Origin: Glandiceps talaboti
Taxonomy: Eukaryota; Hemichordata; Enteropneusta; Spengelidae
Reading direction: 5' to 3'
DNA: 64,000 nt
NCBI RefSeq assembly: GCF_964340395.1
Contig: NC_135560.1
Span: 2,539,501 to 2,603,500 of the forward strand
Made by a program: the position numbers and the translations under genes. Each line of letters starts with the position of its first letter. The first letter of the stretch is position 1. The notes beneath the pieces are model-generated. The model was given only the letters and a program-made list of their open reading frames with translations. It was not told the DNA's origin and did not search any database. Positions 35,808 through 46,189 of the stretch are shown here, in pieces.

Positions 35808-38420
35808 ATGATATGATATGATATGATAACAGATTTATATAGCGCCTGGTATCCATTTAAAATGTTCACTGGCGCTTTACAAAGTGTCACTTAAATATGC
35901 TCTCTCAAAATAGTAGGTCTTTAGCCTAGATTTGAAAATTTCAGTACTTGATGCTGATCGAATATGACTTGGAAGATCATTCCACAAGGTAGCAGCGGCA
36001 TATGAGAAAGAACGATCACCATAGAATCTGAGTCTTGTTCGTGGAGTTTTAAGAGAAACTTTGTCACTTGAGCGGAGAGATCTGGTTGGTTTATTAAGTT
36101 CGATGAGTGTAGTGAGGTAGTCAGGTGCGGTGCCGTTCAAAGCTTTGTAGGTAAGAAGTAAAATCTTGAATTTGATTCTATATATTACAGGGAGCCAGTG
36201 GAATTTCATCAGAATCGGAGAAATGTGTTCATGTTTCTTCACTTGTGCAATTAGCCGCGCAGCAGAGTTTTGAGCTCTCTGTAATAGATTAATGCTGGAT
36301 GACGGTAGTCCAAATAATAGGGCATTAGCGTAATCAAGCTTTGAGGAAAGAGTAGCGTTGACAAGTTTTAAACAGGTCTGCTGGGAAAGGTATTTACGAA
36401 TGAATCCAATGCGGCGAATATCGAAATAAATGCACTTACAGAGTCGGATGATGTGTTGTTTAAATTCATGGGTGCTGTCGAACCAAAACCCAATATTGCG
36501 AGCATAATCCACTGGATGTATGGTACTGTCCCCAACGCTTAATGACTGAATGTGATTTTGGGAACGACTGAATCGAGATCTTATGTGCAGGATTTCTGTC
36601 TTGTCATCATTTAATTTTAACTTGTTGGTATTCATCCACTTCTTGATATCCAACAGGCAGTCCTCGATCTTGGACGTAGCGATGGCTGTCTCTCTTCTTG
36701 TAAATGCCAGGTAGAGTTCATTATCATCTGCATATTGATGAAAATTTAACTGATGATGTCGAATAAGTTGTCCAAGGGGTGCTATATAGAGAGTGAACAG
36801 TAGAGGCCCAAGTACAGAACCTTGAGGTACACCGAATCGGAGTGGACATGGAGATGATTGATGACCTTCGATGACAACTGATTGGAATCTGCCAGATAGA
36901 TATGAAGAAAACCAGTGTAGAACGGTGCCTTGAATTCCAAGTTCAGTCAAACGTGTGATGAGAATATTATGATCAATGGTGTCGAAAGCGGCAGATAAGT
37001 CCAATAAGACCAAGATGACATCATTTCCAGAATCCAGTGATAAAGTGATATCATTGTGAACTTTGACAAGTGCTGTTTCAGTACTGTGGAATTTCTTGTA
37101 TGCAGATTGGAGTGGTTCTAAGAGAGAATTGGCGTTGAGAAAGTTGGTAACCTGTTTTGCAACTACCTTTTCAATGACTTTAGAGAGAAAAGGTAGATTT
37201 GAAACCGGTCTATAGTTTTTCAGCACTTCATGGTCCAGAGATGGTTTCTTGAGAAGAGGTGTAACAACTGCAAATTTGAGTAACTCTGGGACAGTCCCGG
37301 TTTGTAGCGAAGCATTAACTATATTTGTGATTTCTGGTAGTAGTGAGTCGATGGCACTTTTGAGAAGGATGGTTGGTATAGGATCGAGACTGCATGATTT
37401 TGATGGTGATGACATGATAATTTCCTTTAATTTTTCCGTTGTCGTGGGTTCAAAGGTTGACAGTGTCACAGGTGACATTGCCGCAACTTGAGGCACAGTT
37501 GAATTAGTTGACAATCCACAGGAATCTAGGTTTGTGCGAATATGAGTTATTTTTTCAATGAAGAAATGGCTGAACCTTTCGGCGAGAGCAGTTGGAGTCG
37601 AAGATGTGGGAAGCCGAGGTTTTTCCTTTGTCAGACTTGATATGATCTTGAAAAGGGCTTTCTGATTGTGACTGTTATATTCAATGAGCTCAGTATAATA
37701 AGCACGTTTTGCTTGACGGATTAGTGAATTCACTTTCTTGCACTGATCACGGAATAACTGTTTGTTGATTTCTAGATTTTCTTTTCGCCATTTTTTTTCT
37801 AGCGAACGGCGTTGCTTTTTTGCACATAGTATATCAGTGTTGTACCACTTGGAGTCAGGACGTTGTGTGAAGAGTCGCTTCTTTACAGGCGCGTGTTTGT
37901 TCAAAAGGTTGATTAAGTTGGAATTGTATAGAGAAACAGCTGTGTGTACATCATCTGTAGTAGAATGGCACAGATTTGATGAAGCAATATCAGCGCTGAA
38001 CTTGTCAATTTCAATGTCGTTAATGAGACGAAATGTTTTCTCGGTTTGAAGAAATGGTGGTTTTGGCAGCAAAAGCTTTATGTGTACTGGAAAATGGTCC
38101 GAGAGATACAGTTTATCAATCAACGTGGAGTGGATAATGGAGGCAACGTTTGTGAAAACTAAATCTAACATGTGTCCACGGATATGGGTTGATTCACGTA
38201 CAAGTTGTTTTAAGTCAAACGACTCCATCAGGTCCATAAAGTTCCGTGTTTTAGTCTCAGTGACTTTCTCCCAGTGGAAATTGAAATCTCCCAATACTAG
38301 TAAGTTGCCAGAGAAAGATGAAGTTGTTTCCAATAATGATCCGAATTCAGTCATAAAATTAGCCACAGTTAGTTTGTTCTTAGTATTTGGGGGCGGTCGG
38401 TAAACAATCACAATTTTGGT
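35808..38420 (-). mobile_element. CR1/L2-type non-LTR retrotransposon, 5'-truncated
   Basis: The 3' end (minus strand) has the CGCTATATAAA motif and a short (ATATC)n tail typical of L2/CR1-like LINEs. The 5' end breaks off in the endonuclease region. Comparing the flanks with intact 115-bp units places the insertion in GTTGCTATG / ATGGGCATGG, with only ATG possibly duplicated. Its sense strand is the same as that of the host DENND4-like gene. Confidence 0.88.
35877..38411 (-). CDS. LINE ORF2: partial endonuclease plus complete reverse transcriptase
   Basis: The open frame of 844 codons runs without a stop and is open at its 5' end: the first codon used here is GTG and the frame probably continued in the full element. 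Residues 1-110 are the C-terminal endonuclease with GDFN (41-44) and SDHFPV (104-109). RT motifs are NYRPVSNLPFLSKVIEK (399-415), DLSAAFDTIDH (motif A, 471-481), FGVPQGSVLGPLLF (526-539) and YADD (560-563, catalytic). The tail WLPVIYRIKFKI..TYKALNG and YAAATLWNDLP is usual for CR1/L2-like elements. The intact RT suggests a recent insertion. The N-terminal endonuclease and any ORF1 are missing, so it cannot be autonomous. Confidence 0.92.
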   Translation of the reverse strand: MIVYRPPPNTKNKLTVANFMTEFGSLLETTSSFSGNLLVLGDFNFHWEKVTETKTRNFMDLMESFDLKQLVRESTHIRGHMLDLVFTNVASIIHSTLIDKLYLSDHFPVHIKLLLPKPPFLQTEKTFRLINDIEIDKFSADIASSNLCHSTTDDVHTAVSLYNSNLINLLNKHAPVKKRLFTQRPDSKWYNTDILCAKKQRRSLEKKWRKENLEINKQLFRDQCKKVNSLIRQAKRAYYTELIEYNSHNQKALFKIISSLTKEKPRLPTSSTPTALAERFSHFFIEKITHIRTNLDSCGLSTNSTVPQVAAMSPVTLSTFEPTTTEKLKEIIMSSPSKSCSLDPIPTILLKSAIDSLLPEITNIVNASLQTGTVPELLKFAVVTPLLKKPSLDHEVLKNYRPVSNLPFLSKVIEKVVAKQVTNFLNANSLLEPLQSAYKKFHSTETALVKVHNDITLSLDSGNDVILVLLDLSAAFDTIDHNILITRLTELGIQGTVLHWFSSYLSGRFQSVVIEGHQSSPCPLRFGVPQGSVLGPLLFTLYIAPLGQLIRHHQLNFHQYADDNELYLAFTRRETAIATSKIEDCLLDIKKWMNTNKLKLNDDKTEILHIRSRFSRSQNHIQSLSVGDSTIHPVDYARNIGFWFDSTHEFKQHIIRLCKCIYFDIRRIGFIRKYLSQQTCLKLVNATLSSKLDYANALLFGLPSSSINLLQRAQNSAARLIAQVKKHEHISPILMKFHWLPVIYRIKFKILLLTYKALNGTAPDYLTTLIELNKPTRSLRSSDKVSLKTPRTRLRFYGDRSFSYAAATLWNDLPSHIRSASSTEIFKSRLKTYYFERAYLSDTL

Positions 38421-38879
38421 ATGGGCATGGTCTTGTTGTTAGGCACATTTACATGCATTTTTTGAATGTTTATTCATTTGTCTATTGATCCCTGTTGTTA
38501 TCTTTGCAATATATGCAATCATTTGACTGTTGCTGTGGGCATGGTCATGTTGCTAGACATATTTGCATACGTTTTTTGAATGTTCGTTCACTAGTCTATG
38601 TGACCGTGATGTTATCTTTTGCAATATACCATCATTGTATGGCTGTTGCTATGGGCATGGTCTTGTTACTAGGTATATTTGCATACATTTTTTGAATGTT
38701 TACTTACTTGTCTATTACTTCCTGCTTTGCAATATATGTGATAAAAACTGCATGCAAAATAAATAAACAAAGATGTCAAAGGATTCACCATGGCTGCTAC
38801 ATTGAATTTTCCCATGATACATTGCTCCAAAAATGTATCTTACCTTAGTCAAAAGCAGGAAAAAATGCATTGTGAAGGC

Positions 38880-38921
38880 TTTATAAAAGCACTTTTACTT
38901 AGTGCTATAGCCATGGCAAAG

Positions 38922-38976
<55 letters not shown>

Positions 38977-38998
38977 GTCTGTCTGTCTGTCTGTCTGT

Positions 38999-39094
<96 letters not shown>

Positions 39095-39460
39095 AACTTA
39101 AGTCAAAAACTGCTGGACCGATTGCCATGATATTTGGTGGGTGTATTACTTTGGTGTCTAGTTGGGAAATTATTCAAATCAAAATGATCTCACCACCAGT
39201 GTGTGATTTGGGTCCAAAAATGTGATTTAATGGGGATGCATCTGGGGGTGTATAATGAAGAAATATTAAGCATATAATGATCTCATCAGTGATATGCAAA
39301 TTAGGTGTAAAAATGTGAATTTCGGTCACAAAACTTATATCTCAAAAAGTACGTGGTCAATGAGACTAAAACATGGTGAGATGTTTCTAGAAGTGTTATT
39401 CAGCAGATTTTCTTCAAAACATTTTGACACAATTGGCCCTAGCAACCATGACCACATCCT
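38880..39460 (+). repeat. Unclassified interspersed repeat, copy B, with internal microsatellite
   Basis: Reverse complement of the family at 8521-9365. Shared segments include GGCAAAGTGTCTG, ATTTGGTGGGTGTATTAC, GTCTAGTTGGGAAATTATTC and AAATCAAAATGATCT. In this copy the short ACAGACAC tract has expanded into about 165 bp of (CTGT)n and (TG)n. Confidence 0.72.
38921..39090. repeat. (CTGT)n(TG)n microsatellite
   Basis: CTGT repeats to about 39000, then TG to 39090. It lies inside interspersed repeat copy B, where copy A has only about 40 bp of CAGACACA. Confidence 0.98.
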
Positions 39461-39847
39461 TATCAACAACCAAATGGCAGTATATTTTGGTCAAATAACA
39501 ACATCATCTGGTAGGCAAGTAAATAAATAGTCAAAAAGTGTATGCAAATATGCCTAGCAACAATACCATGCCCATGGCAACAGCCAAATGATCACATATA
39601 TTGCAAAGATAACAGGGATTAATAAACATTCAAAAAATGTATGCAAATATACCTAGCAACAAGACCACACCCATAGCAACAGCCAAATGATTGTGTATAT
39701 TGCAAAGATAATAACAGGGTTGGATAGGCAACTGGATAGTCATTCATCAAATGAACACATATACCTACATGTAGCATGGATCAGCATGTGGGTAAACATT
39801 TTAAAAAACTGTACAGTTGTGCTACAACGCCATTGGTGCTATTTTTA

Positions 39848-40070
39848 CTTAAAGAAATGATTCTTTTTATTTAATTTTATGCAAATGTGTGCACATTTGA
39901 GGGGTAACATTCCAAAATTTTGGAATTTTGGAATTTTTTGTGATTTGGAAAACATACATTTTGGATTCAGCACCATCAAATTACCCTAGAAAAGTTTACT
40001 ACTTGCCTTTACCCAAAAAATGCCTATGAGGCCATTTTCCACCGATATTTTCTGAAATTGGAACTACATT
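39848..40070. other. DENND4-like intron, unique stretch
   Basis: AT-rich sequence, including a short CCAAAATTTTGGAATTTTGG self-complementary segment at about 39912. Nothing else recognised. Confidence 0.4.
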
Positions 40071-40074
40071 ATAA

Positions 40075-40935
40075 CATGTATGTTAGAACATATGTATTAT
40101 GGGATACATTACATCATCATTTATAGTGGAGCATATATATTATGGGATACATTAATTACATTTTCATGTATGTTAGAACATAGATATTATGGGATACATA
40201 ACATTATCATTTATAGTGGAGCATATATATTATGGGATACATTACATCATCATTTATAGTGGAGCATATATATTATGGGATACATTTATTACATTTTCAT
40301 GTATGTTAGAACATATGTATCATGGGATACATTACATTATCATTTATAGTGGAGCATATATATTATGGGATACATTACATTATCATTTATAGTGGAGCAT
40401 ATATATTATGGGATGCATTACATTATCATTTATAGTGGAGCATATATATTATGGGATGCATTACATTATCATTTATAGTGGAGCATATATATTATGGGAT
40501 GCATTAATTACATTTTCATGTATGTTAGAACATAGATATTATGGGATACATAACATTATCATTTATAGTGGAGCATATATATTATGGGATACATTACATT
40601 ATCATTTATAGTGGAGCATATATATTATGGGATGCATTAATTACATTTTCATGTATGTTAGAACATAGATATTATGGGATACATAACATTATCATTTATA
40701 GTGGAGCATATATATTATGGGATACATTACATCATCATTTATAGTGGAGCATATATATTATGGGATACATTAATTACATTTTCATGTATGTTAGAACATA
40801 TGTATCATGGGATACATTACATTATCATTTATAGTGGAGCATATATATTATGGGATACATTAATTACATGTTCATGTATGTTAGAACATAGATATTATGG
40901 GATACATTACATTATCATGTATGCCAGAACACAGT
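40075..40935. repeat. Two-type minisatellite with 133-bp higher-order unit
   Basis: 43-bp units with AGTGGAGCATATATATTATG alternate with about 47-bp units with ATGTTAGAACATAGATATTA; both share TATGGGATACATTA. The pattern repeats with a 133-bp spacing (for example 40408, 40541, 40674). Frames of 67-89 codons are periodic artefacts. Confidence 0.93.
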
Positions 40936-41669
40936 CATCCTAGATTAACATGCCTCTCAAGAAAGCTGTTTTTATGGGATAAATTATGACATTATGTCTG
41001 AGAACCTGTGTTGGTTTCTTGTCTATTCACAAAGTGTTCTTATGATATTTGTGTTTTGTTATTAGGGTATCTGTCTACCATTATTAGGGTATATGTCTAC
41101 TGTTATTAGGGTCTCTGTCTACCATTATTAGGGTATCTGTCTTACATTTGATATCTAACTATTAGTATTCATTGACGTGTTTCATCACCTTTATTTATTC
41201 CGACAATATTGAATTTTTTAAAATTATTTCTGCTTCTGAAAACAAAGCTGTAGAAAAGCAAGAAATACTGAGAGTGCTGGCTACAAACAAACAAACAAAC
41301 AAACACATAACCTTATTTAAATGATCTACCTTCCATATTACAATGTCTTCTTATATGCATGCTGACAAACTAGTAAATAAATGTATCATATGGGTAAATG
41401 TTTAATTCTATGATCTACCTCAGGAGAGTAATTGTACTGTCAATTGACACGTAATGTACACTAACTAATCACTGACACGTAACATACACTAACTAATCAC
41501 TGCTTTCAACAATACAATACATTGAAACTGTACATGTATTGGTAAGAGCCATATCACAAGATGCATGAAAACTATTTTATAGTTTTAAGAGGTGGAAATA
41601 CATTTAAAGTAAAATCTACCTAATGTCCAAAGTCACTTTACCAAGGTTTCATAACAGTGCTTTGTTGCA
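40936..41669. other. DENND4-like intron with small repeats
   Basis: About four copies of ATTAGGGTATCTGTCTAC lie at 41062-41140 and (CAAA)n at 41285-41305. An approximately 30-bp duplication (CACTAACTAATCACTGACAC) is near 41457. Otherwise unique. Confidence 0.5.
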
Positions 41670-42025
41670 AATCTACCTGAGATTCCATACACTGTTCACA
41701 AAGTCCCTACTAAAATCTACCTGAGATTCCATACACTGTTCACAAAGTCCCTACTAAAATCTACCTGAGTTTCATACACTGTTCACAAAGTCCCCACTAA
41801 AATCTACCTGAGTTTCCACACACTGTTCACAAAGTCCCTACTAAAATCTACCTGAGATTCCTTACACTGTTCACAAAGTCCCCACTAAAATCTACCTGAG
41901 TTTCATACACTGTTCACAAAGTCCCCACTAAAATCTACCTGAGTTTCCACACACTGTTCACAAAGTTCCCACTAAAATCTACCTGAGTTTCCACACACTG
42001 TTCACAAAGTTCCCACCAAAATTGC
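41670..42025. repeat. Minisatellite, about 43-44 bp unit, 8 copies
   Basis: The unit contains AAAATCTACCTGAGTTTCA and CACTGTTCACAAAGTCCC. Confidence 0.93.
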
Positions 42026-42375
42026 AATAGGTTATTTGAGTTTATGAATATCTTATCTGACAATGTTCATGATTATTCAGAACACATCATTTGCATAAAC
42101 TTATATGATTACCAATACCTGAGTAATTCATTTGCATATGTTTACCAATACTGATATACTCTATTTGCATATTCATATATTTACTGATAAGTTGAATAAA
42201 TAACTTATTTTAAGATTTTAAGATATTTTAAGATTACACAAAAAATCTTTCTCAAATGATTTGTGAAGGAATGATGTGGGACAATTGTCATCAAAATCTG
42301 AAATTTGAATAAATATTTCATAAAAGTATGTCACTGTAGAATGTTTGAATTATTGTGTTGATCCTGTGTGAATCT
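42026..42375. other. DENND4-like intron, unique stretch
   Basis: AT-rich with several TTTGCATA motifs. Nothing recognised. Confidence 0.35.
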
Positions 42376-42740
42376 ATATGCTAACACCGGAATGTCTTCA
42401 TACAGATCTATCCGTGGTTAGTAATAGTGTCTATTTCTAAGTCTGTAACACTGGTATGTCTTAATACAGATCTATCTGTGGTTAGTAATATTGTCTATTT
42501 CTAAGTATGTAACACTGGTATGTCTTCATACAGATCTATATGTGGTTAGTAATAGTGTCTATTTCTAAGTCTGTAACACTGGTATGTCTTAATACAGATC
42601 TATCCGTGGTTAGTATAGTGTCTATTTCTAAGTATGTAACACTGGTATGTCTTCATACAGATCTATATGTGGTTAGTAATAGTGTCTATTTCTAAGTCTG
42701 TAACACTGGTATGTCTTAATACAGATCTATGCGTGGTTAG
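42376..42740. repeat. Minisatellite, about 63-bp unit, about 6 copies
   Basis: The unit contains AACACTGGTATGTCTTAATA, CAGATCTATCTGTGGTTAGT and GTGTCTATTTCTAAGT. Right-hand units are less complete. Confidence 0.93.
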
Positions 42741-42965
42741 ATTTCTAAACCTGCTACGTACATACACTGATATTTAAAACTGAGAGTTACTTAGTAGTTG
42801 TTTTCACAAGTGTTTTCTGCATCATTACTTTCTGTATACACAACATTCACTATGCATTTATTTTACAACTGTAGAGTGACACACAGCTATTTGACTACAA
42901 TCATACCACAGACATAATGTTAACATAGAAGCCATGGTGATAAACTCCATAAACTAGTATTTTAC

Positions 42966-43078
42966 CTGTATTCCATACTTGTGATTGGTTCTGGAGGTGT
43001 TACAAATACAGTTCTTTCATTTTCAAATGAGTCTTCAATTTCTATCAACTTAGTTTCCACTTTACATTCTGGATCCAC
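42966..43078 (-). CDS. DENND4-like internal exon 5
   Basis: The acceptor GTGTTTGTAG lies before 43078 and the donor TACAG|GTAAA after 42966. 113 nt: phase 0 in, phase 2 out. It encodes VDPECKVETKLIEIEDSFEN then ERTVFVTPPEPITSMEY. The acidic stretch followed by a hydrophobic VFVTPPEP motif follows the dDENN domain in DENND4 proteins as I recall them. Its upstream partner (exon 4) is 12.9 kb away and its downstream partner (exon 6) 35 kb away. That 35-kb intron holds the fibrinogen-related gene and the LINE. Confidence 0.8.
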
Positions 43079-43239
43079 CTACAAACACAAATAACAGTAA
43101 CTTGTAAACGACACCAAAAGTTTATGTCAAATTTTTAATATGCAAAGCATAATTTCAAAATATTTGTTTCAACACCAATAATCCTTCAACCTTTATGTAA
43201 CCATAGAGACCATTTGCAACAATGTGAGGAATCCATGCT

Positions 43240-44792
43240 CCCCTATGCTCTACAGTATAGCATAGCATGGCTATTTGTAGCCTGGAATCCATACTGTCCT
43301 GTTCTACAGTATAGCATGGCTATTTGTAACCTGGAATCCATACTGTCCTGTTCTACAGTATAGCATGGCTATTTGTAGCCTGGAATCCATACTGTCCTGT
43401 TCTACAGTATAGCATGGCTATTTGTTGCCTGGAATCCATACTGTCCTGTTCTACAGTATAGTATGGTTATTTGTTGCCTGGAATCCATACTGTCCTGTTC
43501 TACAGTATAGCATGGCTATTTGTTGCCTGGAATCCATACTGTCCTGTTCTACAGTATAGCATGGCTATTTGTAGCCTGGAATCCATACTGTCCTGTTCTA
43601 CAGTATAGCATGGCTATTTGTAGCCTGGAATCCATACTGTTCTGTTCTACAGTATAGCATGGTTATTTGTAGCCTGGAATCCATACTGTCCTGTTCTACA
43701 GTATAGCATGGCTATTTGAGGTCTGGAATCCATACTGTCCTGTTCTACAGTATAGCATGGCTATTTGAGGTCTGGAATCCATACTGTCCTGTTCTACAGT
43801 ATAGCATGGCTATTTGTAGCCTGGAATCCATACTGTCCTGTTCTACAGTATAGCATGGCTATTTGTAGCCTGGAATCCATACTGTCCTGTTCTACAGTAT
43901 AGCATGGCTATTTGTAGCCTGGAATCCATACTGTCCTGTTCTACAGTATAGCATGGCTATTTGTCGCCTGGAATCCATACTGTTCTGTTCTACAGTATAG
44001 CATGGTTATTTGTAGCCTGGAATCCATACTGTCCTGTTCTACAGTATAGCATGGCTATTTGAGGTCTGGAATCCATACTGTCCTGTTCTACAGTATAGCA
44101 TGGCTATTTGTTGCCTGGAATCCATACTGTCCTGTTCTACAGTATAGCATGGCTATTTGTAGCCTGGAATCCATACTGTCCTGTTCTACAGTATAGCATG
44201 GCTATTTGTAGCCTGGAATCCATACTGTCCTGTTCTACTGTATAGCATGGCTATTTGTAGCCTGGAATCCATACTGTCCTGTTCTACAGTATAGCATGGC
44301 TATTTGAGGTCTGGAATCCATACTGTCCTGTTCTACAGTATAGCATGGCTATTTGTAGCCTGGAATCCATACAGTCCTGTTCTACAGTATAGCATGGCTA
44401 TTTGTAGCCTGGAATCCATACTGTCCTGTTCTACAGTATAGCATGGCTATTTGTAGCCTGGAATCCATACTGTCCTGTTTTACAGTATAGCATGGCTATT
44501 TGTAGCCTGGAATCCATACTGTCCTGTTCTACAGTATAGCATGGCTATTTGTAGCCTGGAATCCATACTGTCCTGTTTTACAGTATAGCATGGCTATTTG
44601 TAGCCTGGAATCCATACAGTCCTGTTCTACAGTATAGCATGGCTATTTGTAGCCTGGAATCCATACTGTCCTGTTCTACAGTATAGCATGGCTATTTGTA
44701 GCCTGGAATCCATACTGTCCTGTTCTACAGTATAGCATGGCTATTTGTAGCCTGGAATCCATACTGTCCTGTTCTACAGTATAGCATGGCTA
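43240..44792. repeat. Minisatellite, 49-bp unit, about 31 copies
   Basis: The unit contains TATAGCATGGCTATTTGTAG, CCTGGAATCCATACTGTCCT and GTTCTACAG. Variant blocks (TTGAGGTCTGG, TTGTTGCC) recur in the same order, suggesting block duplication. Confidence 0.96.
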
Positions 44793-45860
44793 TTAAGGCT
44801 AGCCTCGCCACTCGACATACTGATCTGTGTTCTAGCAAACAACATTGTTAAACCAGATAATCAAGCCTGGAATCCACACTGTATGGTACTACATTCACCA
44901 CAATTCTAATCTTTGGGCAAGAAACTTTCTATATAAATTACAAAATATAGAGATACAAAACTTATACCATGGATTTATGTCTATTATAGGTATAGTTATC
45001 TTATCAAGTTAGTTTGTCAGTTCAACTGCACTGTTTATGTTTTAGAACACAGTTACACTATTATGAGCTGATTTTCTTACATTTTTGATTGGACTGGTCA
45101 AAGGTCAGTGGCCTTCAAAGTATTTGCTGTCAGCAAAACCCATTAAAGTAATGGATGCTGTGTAGTTTTGTCTGAGTACAATGATCCCTAGACCCCCTTC
45201 CCATGTATTATCCTGAAGGTGACTTGTTAGCTACACAGTTGACCTATAACCCTAGCTTTCCATGAGTGGGCAACTTTAGTGCTTCAAAGCATGTGTTAAA
45301 AGTATGGCATAACCTTTGACCCTTTTCACCTCTTATTGAGTGTCAGGAAGAACAAACCACTACACAGAGTGTACCATGACAATGATGTATTTGTGTAGAA
45401 GTGACACAACACAGGAAGAGACTGTCTACACATAAAGGACTTACTGGTTGGTGACATTGATATGACTGGATGTGGATATCTCTCTTTTCTCTCAGACAAA
45501 TTCTACACTGAGACACAAAAAACACAAATAGCTATAGTATTACTGTCTATTCTCTGTGGTCACACTGCCTGCAGTTTAACAGACATGACTCTTTTTAACT
45601 CTGATCAAAGACACATACTTATGGCACTGACCACTTTCATAAAATCAGAACTTATCAAGAGGAAAGACATTCTACAGAGTTAAAAGAAATACATAACATT
45701 TATCTAACCTAAAGTTTAAATGTTCACATAAACCTTATTTGTTATTTTTGCTAATTATTATTACTCTAGTTTATATATTTACTAGTTTGTTTTAACACCA
45801 AACATTTATTGCTGAAAATCTAATAAAGAAATTAATGTAATTTTCTTAACAGATGCAATA
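44793..45860. other. DENND4-like intron with a possible degenerate retroelement 3' end
   Basis: A 73-codon plus frame (45462-45683, about CGYLSFLSDKFYTETQK..) is followed by AT-rich 3' sequence with AATAAAG at about 45858 and then a (TTCTA)n tail. That order resembles the end of a non-LTR retrotransposon, but the peptide matches nothing I recognise, so I keep this tentative. Confidence 0.3.
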
Positions 45861-45867
45861 AAGACTC

Positions 45868-45927
45868 TATTCTATTCTATTCTATTCTATTCTATTCTAT
45901 TCTATTCTATTCTATTCTATTCTATTC
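45868..45927. repeat. (TTCTA)n pentanucleotide microsatellite
   Basis: About 12 units directly after CAATAAAGACTC. Such tails often mark the 3' end of LINE-like insertions. Confidence 0.96.
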
Positions 45928-46189
45928 ATATACACTTATTCAACGGTAAAGAAATACCCAACCTGCGTCAATCTCTGTTCTCTACTTGATTTATACAATA
46001 GAACATTGATATCCTCATTTAACTTTACAATTTTTGAGGTTGAGTATTGGTACATCAAGAATATGACACATTCCCAGTTATCAGATAAACAAAACATTTC
46101 ATGATTTGGACACTAGGAGTGCTATTCAAAAGCTGTTTTGGGGATTGGAAATAAGGGCTGGAATAGTTGGGTAAAGATAGCAGTAACGA

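Larger units (their letters stand above)
35645..39847. repeat. Long fold-back repeat, left and right arms, split by a LINE
   Basis: Left arm sequence (about 35645-35807, continuing 38421-38755) returns as its reverse complement at about 39530-39847. The outer match pairs CAATGGCATTGTAGCACAAC at about 35655 with GTTGTGCTACAACGCCATTG on the right. The inner part is about 2-3 tandem units of roughly 115 bp containing TTTTTTGAATGTTTATTCAT, GTTATCTTTGCAATATA and GTTGCTATGGGCATGGTC. The loop contains interspersed repeat copy B and its microsatellite. Confidence 0.75.

Noticed and set aside
37249-38403. Three plus-strand ORFs of 80-107 codons
   Set aside because: Antisense shadows of the LINE reverse transcriptase frame.
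45462-45683. 73-codon plus ORF as a gene
   Set aside because: No recognisable domain, no splice partners in phase; at most part of a decayed retroelement.
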